Shown: positions 1 through 5,582 of the stretch, piece after piece
How the letters are laid out: each line of letters opens with the position of its first letter
Position numbering within the stretch: the stretch's first letter is position 1
Origin: an uncultured Alphaproteobacteria bacterium
GTDB taxonomy: Bacteria; Pseudomonadota; Alphaproteobacteria; HIMB59; GCA-002718135
DNA length: 6,413 nt
NCBI GenBank assembly: GCA_902519435.1
Contig: CABYKC010000029.1
Coordinates: forward strand, 1-6,413
Direction: 5' to 3'
Notes under the pieces: generated by a model
The model's database searches: none
What the model was told of the DNA's origin: nothing
Seen by the model: the letters and a program-made list of their open reading frames with translations, nothing else
Translations under genes and position numbers: made by a program

Positions 1-1416
1 GGTGAAGTTGTAAGAACATCAATGGTAAAAAATGCATTTAGCTCTTTAATTGATTGCCCAACAAAATTGATCACATTTTCTGATGATATGGATGGATTAA
101 GAAAAGTTCCTGAAAATGTTCCAAATAAAGAAATGTTAGAAAAATTTATAGGCAAGCCACTTACTTCTATACCAGATCCATTTGGTAAATTTGAAAGTTT
201 TGGACATCACAATAATGCAAAACTTCGAAGTTTTTTAGACGAATTTAATTTCGAATATGAATTTGTTAGCTCAACAGAAAAGTATCAAAACGGAGATTTT
301 AATGAAACAATATTAAGTATATTTGAAAATTATCAAAAAATATTAGATATTATTCTACCTACCTTAAGATCAGAGAGAAAAGAAACTTATAGTCCATTTC
401 TACCAATAAGTGAAAATTCAGGTCAAGTACTTCAGGTTAAAATCGAAGAATATAAAATGGATTCAAAAACAATTATTTTTAGAGATCCATCCTTGGACAA
501 GTTAGTTGAAACAGAAGTAATTAATGGAAAATGTAAGTTACAGTGGAAAGTTGATTGGGCAATGAGATGGATGTCGTTTGATGTTGATTATGAAATGTGT
601 GGTAAAGATCTTACAGAAAGTGTTGATTTAGGATCCAAGATTTGTAAAGCATTAAATAAAAAACCACCTACTAATCTAATTTATGAAATGTTTTTAGATG
701 AAAAGGGTGAAAAAATTTCTAAGTCAGTTGGAAATGGTATTAGCGTCGATGAGTGGCTTCGTTATGCCTCTCCTGAGAGTCTTGCACTCTTCATGTTTCA
801 AAAACCAAAATCAGCAAAGAAACTTCACTTTGATGTAATTCCCAAAACTGTAGATGATTATCTTTCTCATTATAATTCATACTCAAGTTTAGATAAATAT
901 AAACAGTATGATAATCCAATTTGGCATATTCATTCTGGAAAACCTAAAGAATTTAAATCAGAAATAAATTTCAACACCCTAACTAACCTTGTAAATGTCT
1001 CTAACTCTAAAGATAAAAAAGTAATATGGTCTTTTATTAATAAATATGATGAAAATATTAATGCTGATAAAAATCCTGAATTTGATCGCCTCATAGATTT
1101 TGCTCTAAATTACTATGAAGATTTTATTTTGCCTAAAAAGAAATTTTTAGAGATTGATAGTAATAATAAAGAGGTATTTATTGATATTATTAATATTTTA
1201 GAAAATGATGTTACTGAACATAGTTCATCTGAAGATATTCAAACTTTATTATACGAAGTAGGAAAAAAGCACGAATTTGAAAACTTAAAAGATTTTTTTA
1301 AATTAGTATATCAAGTTATGCTTGGTCAGGATCAAGGTCCCAGACTAGGATCATTTTTTAAATTATTTGGTTTGAGAGAAACTATTGATTATCTAAAAAA
1401 ATTAATAGATAATTAA
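1..1416 (+). CDS. lysK: Lysyl-tRNA synthetase, class I (5'-truncated by window edge)
   Basis: This cytoplasmic enzyme charges tRNA-Lys with lysine using ATP. The frame is open from base 1 (GEVVRTS, then MVKNAF), so the Met at base 22 is internal and the gene begins outside the window; 471 residues are visible. In this family GEVxRT directly follows the HIGT (HIGH-like) signature, so about 55 N-terminal residues, including that motif, are missing. Visible class I LysRS hallmarks are FSDDMDGLRKVPENVP (visible residues 26-41), WKVDWAMRW followed by DYEMCGKDL (about 182-204), the KMSKS-type signature as KISKS (bases 712-726), and SPESLALFMFQKPKSAKKLHFD (about 257-278). The C-terminal half is the helical anticodon-binding region, ending in QVMLGQDQGPRLGSFFKLFG, well conserved in the family. 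Class I LysRS, rather than the class II enzyme of most bacteria, is usual in alphaproteobacteria. pyrD starts 4 bases after the stop, suggesting co-transcription. Identification is firm. Confidence 0.96.
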   Translation, partial: GEVVRTSMVKNAFSSLIDCPTKLITFSDDMDGLRKVPENVPNKEMLEKFIGKPLTSIPDPFGKFESFGHHNNAKLRSFLDEFNFEYEFVSSTEKYQNGDFNETILSIFENYQKILDIILPTLRSERKETYSPFLPISENSGQVLQVKIEEYKMDSKTIIFRDPSLDKLVETEVINGKCKLQWKVDWAMRWMSFDVDYEMCGKDLTESVDLGSKICKALNKKPPTNLIYEMFLDEKGEKISKSVGNGISVDEWLRYASPESLALFMFQKPKSAKKLHFDVIPKTVDDYLSHYNSYSSLDKYKQYDNPIWHIHSGKPKEFKSEINFNTLTNLVNVSNSKDKKVIWSFINKYDENINADKNPEFDRLIDFALNYYEDFILPKKKFLEIDSNNKEVFIDIINILENDVTEHSSSEDIQTLLYEVGKKHEFENLKDFFKLVYQVMLGQDQGPRLGSFFKLFGLRETIDYLKKLIDN

Positions 1417-1420
1417 TTTA

Positions 1421-2476
1421 TTGTACAATAGTTCATTAAAAATATTAAGATTATTACCACCCGAGTTATCTCATACTATTACAATTAATTTTTTAAAATA
1501 TTTCAAAGTAAGACAAAAAAATATTGAGGATTCTATTCTTTCACAACATTTAATGGGTTTAGATTTTCCAAATCCTATAGGACTTGCTGCGGGTTTTGAT
1601 AAAAATGCTGAAGTGATGCATTCCATGTTTTCATTTGGTTTTGGTTTTCTTGAAGTTGGTACAATTACTCCACAACCTCAAAGTGGTAATTCTAAACCTA
1701 GAGTATTTAGATTAATTGAAGATAAAGCTATCATTAATAGTTTAGGTTTTAATAATAAGGGTATTAAAAAAGTACAAAAAAATTTAATAAAATACCAAAA
1801 ATCATACTTAAATAATAAAATTGTAGGAGTTAATATTGGAAAAAATAAAAATTCTAGTGAAGCTATTAATGATTATCTAATAGGTTTAGAAGAGTTAGGT
1901 GATTTAGCAAACTATATAACTATAAACATATCATCACCAAATACTGAGGGGTTGAGGGATTTACAATTAAGAGGAAATATAGAAAAATTAATTAAAAAAA
2001 TTGTAGACAAAAGAGATGAACTAAAAAATATTAATACCAAGCCAATATTAATTAAAATTTCACCTGATTTAAATGAAGATCAACTCAGAGATATAGCATT
2101 AATTTCTTTGGCTAATAACGTTGATGGTTTAATACTTACAAACAGTACTATCAAAAGAGAGACTAATTTAATTTCAATGAATAAAGGAAAAAAAGGAGGT
2201 TTAAGTGGCAGACCATTATATAATAACTCAAATATTATTTTGAAAAAAATGTATGAATTAACAAATGGTCAAATACCATTAATAGGAGTGGGTGGTATAT
2301 CAAGCGGAAGGGATTGTTATGAAAAAATTAAATCCGGTGCTTCCTTAGTTCAGCTATACACTGCTTTGGTTTATTCTGGCCCAAATTTAATCAATAGTAT
2401 GAAAAGCGATTTGATTGATCTAATTAAAACTGATGGATATAAAAATCTGACTGAAGTTATTGGAAAGTCAGTATAG
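1421..2476 (+). CDS. pyrD: Dihydroorotate dehydrogenase (quinone), class 2
   Basis: It oxidises dihydroorotate to orotate in de novo pyrimidine synthesis, passing electrons through FMN to membrane quinone; class 2 enzymes attach to the inner membrane by an N-terminal helical segment. The product is 351 residues, normal for the class. Motifs in order: N-terminal amphipathic extension LKILRLLPPELSH (6-18), FPNPIGLAAGFDKNAE (49-64, FMN site), SLGFNNKG (107-114), VGVNIGKNK (135-143), NISSPNTEGLRDLQ (169-182) in which Ser172 aligns with the class 2 catalytic base Ser175 of E. coli, ILIKISPDL (209-217, FMN-contacting Lys212), GGLSGRPL (259-266) and GVGGISSG (289-296, FMN phosphate loop). The start is TTG: no in-frame ATG occurs before residue 45, and the TTG-initiated N-terminus (MYNSSLKILRLLPPE) fits the family. 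No clear ribosome binding site precedes it. It lies 4 bases after lysK and 2 bases before the HAD gene, so translation is probably coupled. Confidence 0.96.
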   Translation: MYNSSLKILRLLPPELSHTITINFLKYFKVRQKNIEDSILSQHLMGLDFPNPIGLAAGFDKNAEVMHSMFSFGFGFLEVGTITPQPQSGNSKPRVFRLIEDKAIINSLGFNNKGIKKVQKNLIKYQKSYLNNKIVGVNIGKNKNSSEAINDYLIGLEELGDLANYITINISSPNTEGLRDLQLRGNIEKLIKKIVDKRDELKNINTKPILIKISPDLNEDQLRDIALISLANNVDGLILTNSTIKRETNLISMNKGKKGGLSGRPLYNNSNIILKKMYELTNGQIPLIGVGGISSGRDCYEKIKSGASLVQLYTALVYSGPNLINSMKSDLIDLIKTDGYKNLTEVIGKSV

Positions 2477-2478
2477 CA

Positions 2479-3315
2479 ATGAAAAAAATAAAATCGATTG
2501 AAGAAATTATTAATGATTATGATAATTTTATAATTGATCAATGGGGTGTAATGCATGATGGAACATTTGGATATGAGCATGCCTTTAATTCTATTAATAT
2601 TCTGAATAGTAATAATAAAAATTTGTTTATAATTTCAAATTCATCAAAAAGATCAAAATCATCCATAGATAGATTGCCAAAACTTGGTTTTAAAAAAAAT
2701 TCTTTTATAAATACAGTTACAAGTGGAGAAATGATTTGGCAATTACTTAAAAAAGGATTTTTAGATGATAAAAATAAGAAAAATTGTTTTCATATTTATG
2801 ATGAAGAAAAAGAGGATGGTCTAAATTTTAGAGATGGTTTAAATTTTAATTTTGTAGAAAAAGTAGAAGAAGCAGATTTAATTTTAGCTTGCACTCCTTT
2901 TGCAAAGTTTCAACCAATAGACTACATTCCATTACTAGAAGTAGCTTACAATAAAGAAATAACAATGTATTGTGCAAACCCTGACTTTGAAACAGTTGAA
3001 AGCAATAGTAACAATAATATTTTCTGTATGGGTGCTATTGGTGAAATATACAAAAAAATGGGTGGGAATGTTATTATAAAAGGTAAGCCTGATGTAAGCA
3101 TATACACTGCAACCACTAATCAAATTAATTTAGAAAAAAAAAGAACAGTAGCTATTGGAGACTCATTGTTCCACGACATTCAAGGTGCTAATAATTTTGA
3201 AATAGATAGTGTTTTAGTAAAATCTGGTATTCATAAAGATTTAAATCAAATAAATAATTTAATTAAAAATCATCAAATAACCCCAACCTTTATTATAGAT
3301 AAATTTAGTATTTAG
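2479..3315 (+). CDS. HAD-superfamily class IIA hydrolase (TIGR01459-like)
   Basis: This is a predicted phosphatase-type HAD protein of 278 residues; the substrate is unknown. Motif I is IIDQWGVMHDG (18-28) with nucleophile Asp20, but the usual second Asp two residues on is Trp22. DxWGVxHDG is, to my recollection, typical of the TIGR01459 subfamily. Motif II is IISNSS (51-56), motif III lies at KGKPD (201-205, Lys202), and motif IV is AIGDSLFHDIQGA (225-237; Asp228, Asp233). CANPD (165-169) and the large cap between motifs II and III mark class IIA, the NagD-like group. An in-frame 18-bp tandem duplication gives DGLNFR-DGLNFN (113-124) in the cap. The ATG lies 2 bases after the pyrD stop, with a possible GGAAAG ribosome binding site inside the pyrD 3' end (2462-2467), 11 bases upstream. 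Location behind pyrD raises a nucleotide-related substrate as speculation only. The family is confident, the function is not. Confidence 0.85.
   Translation: MKKIKSIEEIINDYDNFIIDQWGVMHDGTFGYEHAFNSINILNSNNKNLFIISNSSKRSKSSIDRLPKLGFKKNSFINTVTSGEMIWQLLKKGFLDDKNKKNCFHIYDEEKEDGLNFRDGLNFNFVEKVEEADLILACTPFAKFQPIDYIPLLEVAYNKEITMYCANPDFETVESNSNNNIFCMGAIGEIYKKMGGNVIIKGKPDVSIYTATTNQINLEKKRTVAIGDSLFHDIQGANNFEIDSVLVKSGIHKDLNQINNLIKNHQITPTFIIDKFSI
2815..2850 (+). repeat. 18-bp in-frame tandem duplication inside the HAD gene
   Basis: Two adjacent 18-base units, 2815-2832 and 2833-2850, match at 15 of 18 positions (GATGGTCTAAATTTTAGA and GATGGTTTAAATTTTAAT). They encode DGLNFR and DGLNFN, residues 113-124, at the cap-domain stretch just before FVEKVEEADLIL. 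As I recall them, homologues carry a single GLxLxFV-like segment here, so one unit is probably an extra copy. The frame is preserved. Confidence 0.8.
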
Positions 3316-3320
3316 AATAC

Positions 3321-3348
3321 TTGACAAAGTAATATTTATATTTACATG
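3321..3348 (+). promoter_or_regulatory. Candidate sigma-70 promoter for rpmB-yhhQ-tgt
   Basis: A perfect TTGACA -35 hexamer lies at 3321-3326 in the only sizeable non-coding gap (3316-3358), just ahead of rpmB. The -10 box is less clear. TACATG (3343-3348, 16-base spacer) matches TATAAT at only three positions. The better-looking TATATT (3337-3342) is only 10 bases from the -35, too close for normal use. If the TACATG position is right, transcription would start about 3354-3357, leaving only a few leader bases before the rpmB ATG. The location between two tight gene blocks supports a promoter; the exact -10 is uncertain. Confidence 0.5.
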
Positions 3349-3352
3349 AAAA

Positions 3353-3369
3353 CTCATTATGTCAATGAG
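3353..3369 (+). promoter_or_regulatory. Perfect inverted repeat enclosing the rpmB start codon
   Basis: CTCATT (3353-3358) and AATGAG (3364-3369) are exact reverse complements separated by ATGTC (3359-3363). In mRNA this is a 6-bp stem with a 5-base loop that holds the rpmB AUG. The stem stops there, as flanking bases 3352 and 3370 are both A. It could modulate initiation, act as a protein or ribosomal-protein binding site, or at the DNA level overlap the transcription start region. With only two G-C pairs among six it is weak, and a chance origin in AT-rich DNA is possible. Confidence 0.45.
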
Positions 3370-3640
3370 ATGTGAATTAACCGGAAAATCCTTCCAAACT
3401 GGTAACAACGTTAGTCATGCCAAAAATAGAACAAAAAGACGTTTTAAACCAAACCTTCAGAACATAACTTTTGTTAGTGAAGTATTGGGACAAAAATTTC
3501 AACTTAAAGTTGCAGTTAGTACTATACGTACAGTAGAAAAAAAAGGTGGATTAGATGAATTCCTCATCAATACACCAAACTCTAAATTGCCATTAAAGGC
3601 TAAAAAGTTAAAAAAAACTATTCTATCAAAATCTAATTAA
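3359..3640 (+). CDS. rpmB: 50S ribosomal protein L28 (bL28)
   Basis: This is a structural protein of the large ribosomal subunit. The 93-residue product matches the longer alphaproteobacterial form of L28: MSMRCELTGKSFQTGNNVSH (1-20) corresponds to the family's RCxLTGK-GNNVSHAxN start, followed by KRRFKPNLQ (27-35), the core strand QKFQLKVAVSTIRTVEKKGGLDEFL (45-69), and a Lys-rich tail typical of rRNA-binding proteins. There is no CxxC zinc-type motif; only Cys5 is visible. The ATG at 3359 is preferred over the ATG at 3365 because alphaproteobacterial L28 begins MSxRCELTG. No Shine-Dalgarno sequence is seen; the start codon lies in a small inverted repeat and close to a predicted promoter. 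It is the first gene of a block with yhhQ (9 bases downstream) and tgt, so the Q-salvage genes are probably transcribed with a ribosomal protein gene. Confidence 0.96.
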   Translation: MSMRCELTGKSFQTGNNVSHAKNRTKRRFKPNLQNITFVSEVLGQKFQLKVAVSTIRTVEKKGGLDEFLINTPNSKLPLKAKKLKKTILSKSN

Positions 3641-3649
3641 ATTTTTGTA

Positions 3650-4390
3650 ATGGGTTTTTTCTTTGAATTAACAACAATACTTAATTCACTTAGCACTGAA
3701 CTGATGTGGTTCATAATGCTCCTTTTTTGTTTTTTTTCTATTCTTATTTTTTTAAGGATATTTGGATATATAGGAATTTTTATTTATTCTGCACTAGCTG
3801 TAATTGCAGGAAATATTCAAGTTTTAAAAACAGTAGATTTTTTTTATTCACCTGAACCAGTAGCTTTAGGAACCATACTTTTTGCTTCCACATTTTTATG
3901 TACTGATATTTTATCTGAATATTATGGCAAGGAAAAAGCTAGAATGAATATTTTAATTGGTTTCAGCGCATTCTTATTTATGACTTTATTAATGGTAATT
4001 ACTATTGGTTTTCAACCATCAGATGCTGATTGGGTACAAGAGAGTTTATCAAATGTATTTACTCCAATGACAAGATTTTTCGTAGCTAGTATGATAGCAT
4101 ATTTAATAAGCCAATATTTTGATGTTTGGTTCTTTAACTATTTGAAGCAAGCTTTATCAGGCAAGTCTCTTTGGTTAAGAAATAATTTATCTACTATTAC
4201 CTCCTCTTTGGTTGATAACACTGTCTTTAGTATATTTGCTTGGATCTTATTAAATCCTGAGCCAGTAAGTGTGTATAATGTCATAATGATTTATATTTTA
4301 GGTACTTATCTTCTTAGAATATTTATAGCCCTACTTGACACCCCTTTTATTTATATAGCTAAGTTTTTTGTCCCAAAAACTAATGACTAA
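3650..4390 (+). CDS. yhhQ: Queuosine precursor transporter, YhhQ/DUF165 family (COG1738)
   Basis: This is an integral inner-membrane transporter, 246 residues. E. coli YhhQ imports preQ0 and preQ1, and a Chlamydia homologue was reported to handle queuine. The sequence is strongly hydrophobic with about six to seven membrane segments (roughly 19-36, 39-60, 70-86, 100-121, 142-160, 186-202, 207-240). Family signatures are the conserved CTDILSEYYGKEKAR (84-98), SxYFDVWFFNYLK (154-166), LWLRNNLSTITSSLVDNTVF (174-193), and the C-terminal GTYLLRIFIALLDTPFIYI (218-236). No signal peptide is evident beyond the first helix. The ATG follows the rpmB stop by 9 bases without a visible ribosome binding site, so reinitiation is likely. 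Its last 8 bases overlap the start of tgt, a direct functional link: the transporter supplies the base that Tgt inserts into tRNA. Which base is imported cannot be read from the sequence. Long T runs occur in the first helix. Confidence 0.92.
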   Translation: MGFFFELTTILNSLSTELMWFIMLLFCFFSILIFLRIFGYIGIFIYSALAVIAGNIQVLKTVDFFYSPEPVALGTILFASTFLCTDILSEYYGKEKARMNILIGFSAFLFMTLLMVITIGFQPSDADWVQESLSNVFTPMTRFFVASMIAYLISQYFDVWFFNYLKQALSGKSLWLRNNLSTITSSLVDNTVFSIFAWILLNPEPVSVYNVIMIYILGTYLLRIFIALLDTPFIYIAKFFVPKTND

Positions 4391-5582
4391 CTTTTCTTGG
4401 AAAGTTAAAAAAACAAATAAAAATAATAAAGCAAGAATAGGAAAAATTTCTACACCACATGGTGATATTGAAACTCCAGCATTTATTTTTTGTGCAACAA
4501 AAGCTGCATTAAAATCTTTTACTACACTTGAAGCAAAAAAAAATAATACACAAATTATACTATCCAATACATACCATTTAATGCTTCAGCCAGGTAGTGA
4601 ACTAATAGCTCAACATGGCGGTCTTCATAAATTTACGGGTTGGGATGGGCCTATGTTAACAGATAGTGGTGGATTTCAAATCTTTTCTCTTGGACATGGG
4701 TCAGTTGCTGATGAAATAAAAGGACGAAAAACAAATTCAAAAAATAAAAAAACTTTAATAAATTTGAATGAAGAGGGTGCGTTATTCAAGTCTTATATAG
4801 ATGGTTCTACTCATATTCTATCTCCTGAAAAATCAATAGAGGTTCAAAGAAATCTTGGAGCAGATTTCATCTTAGTTTTTGATGAATGTACTCCCTATAA
4901 TGTAGATAAAGTATACACATCTGATTCTATGTTAAGAAGTCATAGATGGTCTTTGAGATCCATCAATGCATTTAACTCTAAACTTAATTTTAATCCTAAA
5001 AATGGATCAGCTGGTAGACAAGAAATGTATGGTATTATTCAAGGAGGGATTTACAGAGATTTAAGAGAAGAAAGCATTGAATTTAATACAAAAAAAATCA
5101 ACACTTTTGGAATTGCCATTGGTGGAAGTTTAGGATCAAATAAAGATGAAATGAAAGATATAGTTCATTTTACTTCTTCTAAATTAGATAACACTCGTCC
5201 AGTACATTTACTAGGTATAGGTGATCCAAGGGATATATGGGATTTTGTTGCAGATGGAATCGATACATTTGATTGTGTAAGCCCAACTAGAATTGCAAGA
5301 CATGGATCAGCTTTAGTTAAAGGTAAACAGGGAAAAATAAACTTAAAAAATGTTAAATATAAAAATAATTTAAACCCAATAGATAATGAATGTAATTGCT
5401 ATACTTGTAAGAACTTTACACTGGCATATTTATATCATCTTTTTTCTGCACAAGAATTACTAGGATTACAGTTGCTTACTAATCATAATATATATTTTAT
5501 GAATAATCTTATGAAAGAAGTTAGAAGCTCAATTGATAACAATAATTTTGATAACGCAAAAAAGAAATGGTTAAATTCTTAA
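4383..5582 (+). CDS. tgt: tRNA-guanine transglycosylase, atypical Chlamydia-like form
   Basis: It exchanges guanine 34 in the GUN anticodons of tRNA Asp, Asn, His and Tyr for a deazaguanine base. The product is 399 residues, and all core residues are present: general base Asp94 (LTDSGGFQ), base-contacting Asp167 and Gln220 (FDECTPY, GIIQGG), nucleophile Asp297 (TFDCVSPTR), and zinc ligands Cys337, Cys339, Cys342 and His368. No archaeal PUA extension is present. It departs from the canonical bacterial enzyme in three places: [11 protein letters not shown] (34-44) instead of the usual MPVGTxATVK; about 26 residues (104-129, [13 protein letters not shown] onward) where Zymomonas Tgt has about 7; and [11 protein letters not shown] (247-257) instead of GGLAVGEGxxEM. 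These resemble Chlamydia Tgt as I remember it, an enzyme reported to accept queuine directly. The ATG at 4383 is chosen because MTNFSW fits family N-termini and overlaps the transporter gene by 8 bases; an in-frame TTG at 4368 would add five residues. Enzyme identity is firm; substrate preference is inferred. Confidence 0.95.
   Translation: MTNFSWKVKKTNKNNKARIGKISTPHGDIETPAFIFCATKAALKSFTTLEAKKNNTQIILSNTYHLMLQPGSELIAQHGGLHKFTGWDGPMLTDSGGFQIFSLGHGSVADEIKGRKTNSKNKKTLINLNEEGALFKSYIDGSTHILSPEKSIEVQRNLGADFILVFDECTPYNVDKVYTSDSMLRSHRWSLRSINAFNSKLNFNPKNGSAGRQEMYGIIQGGIYRDLREESIEFNTKKINTFGIAIGGSLGSNKDEMKDIVHFTSSKLDNTRPVHLLGIGDPRDIWDFVADGIDTFDCVSPTRIARHGSALVKGKQGKINLKNVKYKNNLNPIDNECNCYTCKNFTLAYLYHLFSAQELLGLQLLTNHNIYFMNNLMKEVRSSIDNNNFDNAKKKWLNS
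5579..5582. other. Tail-to-tail stop codon overlap of tgt and cobT
   Basis: The four bases TTAA hold both stop codons: TAA of tgt at 5580-5582 on the plus strand and TAA of cobT at 5579-5581 on the minus strand. No intergenic space exists for a dedicated terminator, and no GC-rich hairpin followed by a T run is apparent close to this junction. Transcripts from the two sides probably overlap at their 3' ends. Confidence 0.9.

Noticed and set aside
22..24. ATG at base 22 as the start of the lysyl-tRNA synthetase
   Set aside because: The frame is open to base 1 and the upstream residues GEVVRTS match the family segment that follows the HIGT motif, so this Met is internal.
2371..2580. Minus-strand reading frame of 69 codons across the pyrD/HAD junction
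   Set aside because: It lies opposite two well-supported genes and has low-complexity Phe/Ile-rich sequence without family resemblance.
2935..3123. Minus-strand reading frame of 62 codons inside the HAD gene
   Set aside because: It is antisense to conserved HAD motifs and has no recognisable features.
3316..3358. Intrinsic terminator after the HAD gene
   Set aside because: No stable stem followed by a T run is present in the 43-base gap, so some read-through into rpmB is possible.
3346..3375. Nine-codon reading frame ATGAAAACTCATTATGTC... overlapping the rpmB start as a leader peptide
   Set aside because: It has no ribosome binding site, no recognisable attenuation structure, and would probably lie upstream of or at the transcription start; short frames like this are expected by chance.
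4368..4382. TTG start for tgt giving five extra residues (MSQKL)
   Set aside because: The ATG at 4383 gives the N-terminus expected for the family and a normal short overlap with the transporter gene.
4535..4543. A9 run in tgt as a programmed frameshift site
   Set aside because: The frame continues normally on both sides with family-conserved residues and no alternative product is suggested; A runs are common in this AT-rich DNA.
4331..4567. Minus-strand reading frame of 78 codons across the yhhQ/tgt junction
   Set aside because: It is antisense to conserved coding sequence of both genes; its hydrophobic stretch is the complement of Lys-rich codons.
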